In this document: piece after piece, positions 57,229 to 64,000 of the stretch
Numbering within the stretch: the stretch's first letter is position 1
Layout of the letters: every line of letters starts with the position of its first letter
Origin: Adiantum capillus-veneris
Taxonomy: Eukaryota; Streptophyta; Polypodiopsida; Polypodiales; Pteridaceae
NCBI GenBank assembly: GCA_014529385.2
Contig: CM043952.1
Span: forward strand, 59,691,119 to 59,755,118
Reading direction: 5' to 3'
DNA length: 64,000 nucleotides
Translations under genes and position numbers: made by a program
The notes under the pieces: model-generated
What the model was told of the DNA's origin: nothing
Database searches by the model: none
Seen by the model: the letters and a program-made list of their open reading frames with translations, nothing else

Positions 57229-59045
57229 ATAAGTGGCACACATGATGGCCTCAAGCCAAAACGAATGCGGCAAAGCTTGACTTTTGACCATACATTGTGC
57301 CATTTTTGCAAGAGACTTGTTTTTCCTCTCAGCAAAACCATTTTGCTAAGGTGTATACGAAACTGTACATTGGTGTTTTATCCCACGACTAGCTATAAAT
57401 GCATTAGATTCAAGAGACATATACTCCCCCCTTCGATGGAACGGAGGGTGCCCATAGTACACTTTGAGACATTTTCAACCATAACCAAAAAAAAATTGAA
57501 GCACGTAAACACTTTGGACCGCTTTAAACGGATACACCCATGCATGCCTGGAGTAATCATCAATGAAAGTCATGAAGTAAAGGTAATTTTCCAATAACGA
57601 AGTTTGCATGGGCCGACAAACATCCCTATACACCAGCTGCAACCTGCATGTGGTCCTAACTGAACCATCCTTTGAAAACTTCGAACGCAACATCTTACCC
57701 AAAATATAGCCTTCAAAAACATGTTTGATAAGTGCTTCAAGAGGTGGCAAAGAAGCAACCATATTAGATTTTTTCAAACCCAGCAAACTGGAAAAATTTC
57801 GATGTCCAAAAAGTGCATGCCAAAGTTTGCATCTGAAATAGCCTTAGAATACACATTTGCATTTGCAAAATTTTACCCATACTTGTCTTACAAAGTGAGC
57901 TTATACAACCCATGGTATAAAATGCAAGATGCAACAATTTCATCACCAAAATTGAGATCATGTATTGTACATCTGTCATCCACAAATTTGACTACAAGAC
58001 CAAGTCTAGCAAGTGTAGATACATACAAAAGATTCTTCTTGATTCTAGGTACATACAATGCATTAACAAGCGTGAAAGAACTGCCATTTGTAGTAGTAAG
58101 CACAATCTTCCACAATCTTTCCAACTCCCTAAACCGGATAAGAGATTGCTGACACAAAGTGGCAGAATTCCAATGAGGGATAGACTCAAGAGAGGTACAC
58201 AAATCACTGGAATTCTAACTGCTCTTTTCACTAGAATTCCCTTTTTTTTTTTTGCCAATAGAAGCATTAGGAACAAGTGATTTATCACTTGCAGAAGAAC
58301 CATGAGAAGTGGCTACATTGCTATTACCACCTTTTCTTTGAGTAGTAATAAAGGCATGTTCAACTGCACACTCTCTAGTCCTGTTTTTTCTAGAAAGTGA
58401 CTCTTGCAACATCAATGTGCATAATGCATATACTTGACAACTTATGGATTTCCTTGGGTCATAAGTCTCCAAGTACTAGCAAAAATCTGGTAAGAATCTC
58501 GCAAAACATCAAGAAGAGTCTGCACAAGGGAACTGTCAGAAATGAGTTCGCCTGCAAAAATAAGTTGCTCATTGATATCCTTGACACCAGCAAGGAATGT
58601 GTCCATATGATCTTCCTCATGTATAATATTCAACTCCAGCTCTTTAAACATCAATGCAATTTTTGCCTCATTGTGACTTGCATAAAGAACACCCAACATA
58701 TCCCAAGCTTGTTTTGCAAATTTTACTGAACAAATGTGAGGAGTAATAGTGCGCTTCACAAAAAATGAAATCAATGCATGAGCCTGCATTTATTTTACAG
58801 CCCAATGAGCTTGCTCATCCGTAGAAAAAATAGCTATGGCAGTAGAGATCCTACCACCAAGATCTACAACATCCTCATCATTGCCTACATCCTCACAACT
58901 AAGACGTACATCAATGCCCTGCATAATATTTCAAACACCCTTTGACACACAAGGACATGTTGCATCATAAAGCTCACAAAAATCGGAGAAAGTGAGCAAG
59001 CATGTGTTGGAGCTATTGAAGACTATTCTCGGGAGGACACAACCT

Positions 59046-59057
59046 GCTCTGATACTA
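59046..59057 (-). other. primer binding site of the minus-strand copia
   Basis: The minus strand TAGTATCAGAGC, directly after the LTR, is one base from the initiator tRNA-Met complement TGGTATCAGAGC. Confidence 0.75.
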
Positions 59058-59059
59058 AT

Positions 59060-59287
59060 TGTTGGAATTAGGGTTGCAGGAAAACACACACAACTTGGAG
59101 AAGACGAAGGAACCTCAAGGCACGCAACAAAGAGTGTATTACTTTGTGTGTAATGGAAAGATAGATAGCCCTAGATTGGTGGGCGTTTATACAATGCACA
59201 AGGGGGAAAACCTCGTAGTGGGGGAAAAAATGCCCCGGCTGTCCTAAGTGTGTACACACACATCACTATCACATGTATATGGTAGCA
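59060..59287 (-). repeat. 5' LTR of the minus-strand copia (228 bp)
   Basis: The minus strand starts TGCTACCATATACATG and ends CCCTAATTCCAACA, matching 744-970 from end to end. Confidence 0.85.
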
Positions 59288-59735
59288 GCTTTGCACCTTC
59301 CCAACTTGATCGCACATATTTCGCCAACGTCAAGGTTAATAGTTTGTCACGTGCCTCAAGACCTTTCCAGTGACCATCATCATAGAAAAGTTTTGCCTTG
59401 TCTATTATATCCTTGGTCATGACAGTCCAAGACTAGTCGTGTTTTGCAATTGAGACCACAAACTTAGAACAAAGGGACTCAACATAAACTGGAAGGTTGA
59501 GAATTCCGAGGCCACCTTGGACCAACAATCAAGCAATATCTTCCCACTTTTCCCATTGTCACGGAAATGAAGATTTAGTGCTCTTCCTCCATAAGAATCT
59601 TTTAATAGGTTTCAAAAACTCCCTCCAGTTACATTTGGCTTTTTTGAGGAGCGGGTTGGTGAAGGCAATATAGGGAATCATAAATCTCGGGGGATTCACC
59701 ATGGAAAACTTACCGCACCACGTAAGTGCAAGGGA
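59288..59735 (-). mobile_element. LINE E fragment (RT thumb/connection region)
   Basis: The minus strand reads RFMIPYIAF, KKAKCNWREFLKPIKRFLW, VQGGLGILNLP and SWTVMTKDII, collinear with LINE A at about 12285-12570 (KMAKCNWKEFLKPVKRFLW, VDQGGLGILNP). Stops are present. It is cut at 59288 by the copia LTR, and its other part was not found beyond that element. Confidence 0.75.
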
Positions 59736-60055
59736 GGTTTTTTTTTTTACAAGCTACATAAGCGTATAAGTTAGCGGCAGGCCCCCAATAATTTATCTCT
59801 CAAGGTTAAAGATAAGGGAGGGGGGTATCATATTTATGGGGTTGGGGGGGGGGGGGGGAGGGGGGTGTTAACCCTCACGGCACACGGACACCCTATGATC
59901 TATAAACGTTGTATTATTTAGAGTCAGGTACCGGGCTTGTCGGACCAATAGGAAAAGGGTATGAGTGATCGCCAATGAGAGGCGCACTTTAACTTGGACA
60001 TTCAAGGGATTAGTTGGTTAAGCATGGGCGCCCAAGTGTGAATGGGGTGAGCTCC

Positions 60056-60062
60056 TATAAAA
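60056..60062 (+). promoter_or_regulatory. TATA box of the G2 LTR
   Basis: TATAAAA in CTCCTATAAAAGCC; G1 has CATATAAAAGTC at the same place. Confidence 0.6.
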
Positions 60063-60152
60063 GCCAACTAAACCTAATTTTTACTCATTCTCTCATTTGT
60101 GCAATAGAAGAGTGCTCTTGCTCCATCTCCATCTTCTTCTTCTTCACCTCCT

Positions 60153-60182
<30 letters not shown>
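60153..60182. repeat. (TG)n(AG)n microsatellite in the G2 LTR
   Basis: TG run then AG run; same position and polarity as in the G1 LTR. Confidence 0.9.
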
Positions 60183-60183
<1 letters not shown>

Positions 60184-60437
60184 GAGAGTGTGTGTGCGAT
60201 CGAGCATTACGAAGGCACGACGGCGGCGAAGCGGTTGAGCGCGGCACGACTGCAGCTTCTTCTTCATCGCGGCGAGGAATCCACCATGAAGGCGAGCGTA
60301 GAGCGGTGAGTGACACACCCTTTGTTCTCTTGAGCTTGCTAGTTTAGGCTTGTTGTGTGCTTGGAGCCGTTTGTGGCTCGCACACGGTGTATTGGCAAGT
60401 CCCTTGCTTCGACAGTGCGGCAAGGAGCGCACATTTT

Positions 60438-60455
60438 TGGCGCCGCTGCCGGGGA
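60438..60455 (+). other. primer binding site of G2 (tRNA-Asp)
   Basis: TGGCGCCGCTGCCGGGGA differs at one base from the G1 site, which is a perfect complement to tRNA-Asp. Confidence 0.8.
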
Positions 60456-60540
60456 TATGCCCTACACTAAGCTCGGTTAGCACTTTACGCTTCCTTGTGG
60501 TGCAATTTCTATCATAGGAAAGGCAGGGAAGGAGTGTGTG

Positions 60541-60757
60541 GAGATTTCTGTTTTTTGCGTTTTCTGCATTTGCTGTCAAGTTTCAATTTCTGCTATTGTC
60601 TGCGTTTTTTCATTTTTTGCAATTTCTGTATTTTCAATTTCTGCAATTTTCTGCATTTCTGCGTTTTTTCAATTTTCTGCATTTCTGCATTTTCAATTTC
60701 TGCGTTTTCAATTTCTACAATTTTTTGCGTTTTCAATTTCTGTATTTTCTGCATTAA
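60541..60757 (+). repeat. ~16-bp minisatellite in the G2 leader
   Basis: Many imperfect units of TTTCTGC(A/G)TTTTCAA. All three frames are open across it (phenylalanine-rich), which is an artefact of the repeat, not a gene. Confidence 0.85.
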
Positions 60758-60941
60758 AAAAAAAGGAGTTTTTTTTGAAAAAAATAAAATAAAATTCTGG
60801 AAAAAAATTTTATTTAAAAAAAAAAAAAAAAACGAAAAATAAAAACGCGAGCGAGCGGGCGGCTAAATTTTTCGAAAATAAAAAACGTGACTCTTAAAAC
60901 GTACGGGTTGGTTTGTATAAAAGTTAGATCGGGATCAGTTC

Positions 60942-60981
60942 CCCAAGCCCAAGCCCAAGCCCAGGCCCAGGCCCAGGCCCC
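60942..60981 (+). repeat. (CCCAAG/CCCAGG)n hexanucleotide repeat in the G2 leader
   Basis: About six units. A degenerate version is present at 4317-4363 in G1. Confidence 0.85.
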
Positions 60982-61361
60982 AGTCCTCAATCATATGATA
61001 TATATTAAACTCACTCTTATATATATACCCTACTCCCTCAAGAGAGAATGAGAGCATGTGGGACAAGTCCTCCACTCTCCTCCTTTCTCTTTCCACTTGC
61101 ACCCTTAGACTTTCTAGTTTGGGCCTAGTTCCCTACTGGAAATTGACAGTTTTAGGGATTCCGAGGGCATAGAGTGACCAAACGGAGGGCTGTAAAGCAC
61201 GGCACGACCCTCTGACCGATACGCTCGTTTCGAGCTATCACACGGCCCATTCCACGACACGCTCTAAAAAATCTAGCAAAAAAACAAACAAAAAACACGC
61301 TAAAAACTAGTCACAAGGCCTCCTAGAGCAGCTTTTTGACACCTTAGGGTATCAAAAGCAC

Positions 61362-64000
61362 ATGCACTTACCCTCTGGGCGGGTGCTAGAACACGAGCAT
61401 ATTGAGGGTGCCTCTGTTCATACGGACACCCATTACCCATCCACGATAGGATCTAGACCCTCAGCGGAGACACAAGGTAGCACCACCCAAGACCCTAAAA
61501 TAGCCGCTAGTGATTCCTCCTCCGACTCAGAAATCATGGAAGCATACCCTACCCAAAACACTGAGAGAGAAGGCCATGCACCTCCCGAAGCTCCACAGCC
61601 TAGTACTAGTATGTTTAGCCGTTTCATGGAAACATTAGGTAGAGCTACTCGCTCGGAACCTGATGCAAATGAAGCACACGAAGGGGGTGGGGAAGTGGAC
61701 TCTCCTTTCACATCGCACGTGGACCCCACACCCCCAAAGAGTGTCCATGTGGATATCCTGCCAACTTCTTACCAAGAAGGCCCTGTTGAGCTGCCTCCTT
61801 CAGAAGTTCCCTCTAGAGTACCGTTGGTGACAAGTAAAACCACGGGGAGCAACATTGCTTCTACCTCACAAGAAACCGTTAACACGTCGACTCTAGAAGG
61901 ATTGTTCATTAATGACCATTGGACATACGACCTCCACACTGAGGTGTTGACGGATCTACACTCTGGCCACGCCTACCATGTGGGATGGATAGAGATTGTA
62001 CAATCCACCTCTAGTGCCACGAGCATCGAAGATTGACAGAAAATGATCTGTAATGTTATCCATGGCATTATTCAATCAGAAAGGAAAAACCGAGGGGTAA
62101 ATATACTCTCAAATGGCCCCATGAGATTTCTGGATACGAGCAAGGCTCAACAGCCTACTCTATCACAAATGGAGACTTCTCTAATGAGCCCCATGGACCC
62201 ATCTTACGTCATTTCACCTGGGGTCTCTATGCAATCTGAGCCTCCGAGCGAAAACTTTAGCTTCCCTAACTTGGCTCAACCCTCTATTAAGGAAAACACA
62301 GTGCTCACTCCAGGGATAAGCCTGACAGAGAATGTACCGATGACATCTACGGTTAGCGCAGTGCCACTACCTAGTGTCGTAGTACCTAATATGGGGCCTC
62401 GACCATATGTGCCTCTAGCCCCTTATGCATACATGGCCCCCACACCTCCAATTGTACCACTTGCTTATGCTCCTCGAGTGCCGCTCCCTAGCCCTTATCC
62501 GAGTGGACCTATGCCCGATTATGTTCCATATCCTGCATCATCCACACATATGCCAAGACCGGCACCCGTCCCTCTCCCACATATGATTCCAAGAGTACCT
62601 CCACCGGCCCTGCCTCCTCACATAGGTGACTTGGCAGCGTTTGCTCAAACCATAGGTCGATCTATCGCGGAAAATATGCGTCATGCATCTGATAGAGAGC
62701 CTAGAAGTAAGGCAGTACAAATTGCCAAACTCACGCAAAAATTCAATGGGGACGAAGATGCTAGAAAACACATTGAAGTGTTTGAACAAGTATGTGATTC
62801 CTTAGGGGAACGCAACGAACTACATAAGTGCAATGCCTTAAGCTTGACATTAAGTGGGAAGGCTGGAGATTGGTATAGAACCCTAAGGGTGGACGAGAAA
62901 ACAATCTACCCTACCCTTCGAAGGTTGTTTCTAAAGGAGTACATACGAGAAGGTGTGCTTTGGGGTGTAGCATCTCAGCTACAGAAGGCCGAACGTAAGG
63001 AAGGAGAGTCAGTAAGGGACTTCATTAGTCGTCTAAAGCACTTAAACTCTCGCTGCCCTGTAAATGAGCGCTTCAACAATAACCAACTGCTTGATCGATT
63101 CATTCGAGGGTTGAGGAATGAAGGAATCTATAATGGACTAGTGATTAGAGGTATCACAACCTGGGAAGATGTCACTACCAATGCAATCCAATTAGAGGAC
63201 AACTTGATGATAGCAGGCATGAGGGTGTCTACTGACACGAGATCCACTAGCTCACAAGCCATTGAGTATGAAACCATGACTGCAAAGCCCATTGCCAATG
63301 AGCCAAAGGTATTTGAGACATTCTTGACAGACCTCACCAAGGCAATCCAAGAGTCTCTTAAGGATAATCGACCCCCTCAAAATAGTCACATGTATCCAAG
63401 AAGGGAGCAACAATGGTGTTCCATTTGCTTAGGTCCACATAGCACTAGTGAGTCCCCTACGTTTAGAGTAAAATTTAATGGAACTTGCAACGCATGTGGT
63501 AGGTATGGTCACCAAGCTAAGGATTGTTTAATGATCAAACGTATGATGGCAAATAGACCACCTGTAGCCTGGACGGATGCGCCTCGAGCTCCTGTATTGA
63601 TGCCTACTCCACCTGTTGAGCAACTACCGCAACACATGGTCCCTAGATCTCAAAATGTTGTACAAGCTACACCGTTACCACCTCCTGTGCTAGGACCGCA
63701 GCCCCCGCATCCAAGAGTCGCCCCTATGAACCAAGTGGGTTGCGAGCCATCAAATGCTTATGCAGATGGCTGTGAGGAGGAAATAGACACTAGTATTGCC
63801 TACGGACTTGATACATTGGAAGAGTGTCCTATATACTACATGGAAGATTGTTGGGGACAAGTCAAGCCGGTTTATCAAGCTGCTGCTCTCGCATCCAGAG
63901 GTCAAAATATCAACACCCAGGCTAGGAGGCCACCTCTTCAATGCTACGAGTGTGGTGGACCACATCGAGCAGCGGAGTGCCCTATTAGGCTGCAAATGAA
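61362..64000 (+). pseudogene. gag of gypsy-like element G2, one in-frame TGA (3' partial)
   Basis: One frame of about 880 codons from ATG 61362 to the window edge with a single TGA at 62034. N-terminal 224 residues: acidic, Ser/Pro-rich (GRATRSEPDANEAHEGGGEV), ending WIEIVQSTSSATSIED before the TGA. Then a Pro/Met-rich linker (residues about 260-420), the gag core (KHIEVFEQVCDSLGER, WYRTLRVDEKTIYPTL, NNNQLLDRFIRGL; residues about 465-590), and three knuckle-like motifs: CSICLGPHSTSES (last Cys is Ser), CNACGRYGHQAKDC (canonical CCHC, 63486-63527) and CYECGGPHRAAEC (about 63940). G1 has a sense codon at the TGA position. Apart from that codon the frame looks intact, so it may be recently inactivated or read through. 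Confidence 0.85.

Larger units (their letters stand above)
54669..58970 (-). pseudogene. copia gag-pol remains (minus strand)
   Basis: Gag: KQAWDMLGVLYASHNEAKI and NEQLIFAGELISDSSLVQ (58789-58442). Protease/pre-integrase: GSSFTLVNALYVPRIKKNL (about 58100). Integrase: LVYRDVCRPMQTSLLENY and FMTFIDDYSRHAWVYP (57640-57540), then IFVGYSAKNKGYRL (about 57020). RT: VRLVAKGYAQQKGIDYEE (about 56390) and HQSNIVTAFLNG (about 56240), where motif A has Asn in place of the catalytic Asp. LYVDDFLITS (about 55990) keeps both Asp. Several stops and frameshifts separate these; with the motif A change it is not a working polymerase. Confidence 0.85.
54669..59287 (-). mobile_element. Ty1/copia element, minus strand, 3'-truncated
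   Basis: Minus-strand order: 5' LTR 59287-59060, PBS 59057-59046, gag (about 58965-58215), protease region, integrase (57786-56845), RT (56719-55640) and RNase H. The RNase H is cut after EISSLGT at 54669, so its last ~40 codons, the purine tract and the 3' LTR are missing. It belongs to the same family as 1-970. It inserted into LINE E (right flank). Confidence 0.85.
59866..60433 (+). repeat. 5' LTR of G2 (568 bp)
   Basis: Starts TGTTAACCCTCACGGC, ends GCGCACA; alignable to the G1 LTR. It contains TATAAAA (60056) and a (TG)n(AG)n tract (60153-60182) about 95 bp after the TATA box. Confidence 0.85.
59866..64000 (+). mobile_element. Ty3/gypsy-like LTR element G2 (5' LTR to gag; runs off the window)
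   Basis: LTR 59866-60433, PBS 60438-60455, leader 60456-61361, gag from 61362 to the window end. Sister of G1 but in the opposite orientation and much better preserved. The left flank is a G-rich run (59836-59865), next to LINE E. Confidence 0.9.

Noticed and set aside
60538-60792. Three overlapping open frames rich in Phe, Cys and Ile
   Set aside because: They come from the TTTCTGC-type minisatellite in the G2 leader, which keeps all frames open; no conserved protein.

Overview
This is nuclear DNA of a land plant, and it is almost wholly made of transposable elements and their debris. The evidence is plant Ty1/copia, Ty3/gypsy, L1-type LINE, Helitron, hAT, MITE and SINE remains, long (TG)n(AG)n microsatellites, a broken PPR gene whose repeats read like plant organelle PPR proteins, and one bHLH transcription-factor gene with GT-AG introns. 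The wording of the PPR repeats (QEQGQKAL, QSGGLSPDA) recalls fern and other seed-free-plant PPR families, so a fern is my best guess; that is inference, not proof. No prokaryotic signature, CRISPR array, rRNA or intact tRNA gene was seen.

Layout. 1-970: 3' end of a copia element (RNase H plus 3' LTR) inserted into the gag of a minus-strand gypsy-like element (971-5464), which is itself inserted in a broken PPR gene (5465-6890). 7680-13716: an end-to-end LINE with a perfect 20-bp target-site duplication. 14597-22480: Helitron-like DNA, including a 3.46-kb minus-strand copy whose empty site can be read from a related sequence. 24210-25590: a second, different LINE (coiled-coil ORF1 plus endonuclease). 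28652-29103: a tiny 5'-truncated LINE copy with its target duplication. 30162-32790 (minus): the bHLH gene, the only convincing host gene, with a ~200-bp foldback in its large intron. 34063-39247: two tandem MITE-like units holding a SINE, a hAT element and a gypsy 3' end; the same segment recurs at 44018-45105. 39248-43495: a deleted LINE with a copia LTR/RNase H fragment inserted in it. 45573-48937: a gag-bearing copia-like region. 49886-59287: two decayed copia elements facing each other tail to tail; the right one carries a perfect 486-bp internal duplication. 59288-59735: a LINE fragment. 59866-64000: 5' LTR, primer binding site, leader and long gag ORF of a second gypsy-like element, sister to the one at 971-5464.

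The elements do not form a pathway. They record successive insertions, many of which can be ordered from nesting: PPR gene, then gypsy-like element, then copia on the left; MITE unit, then SINE and hAT in the centre; LINE, then copia at 43 kb and 59 kb. None of the retroelements looks fully competent. All coordinates and translations were read by eye; family labels rest on motifs, not on database searches.
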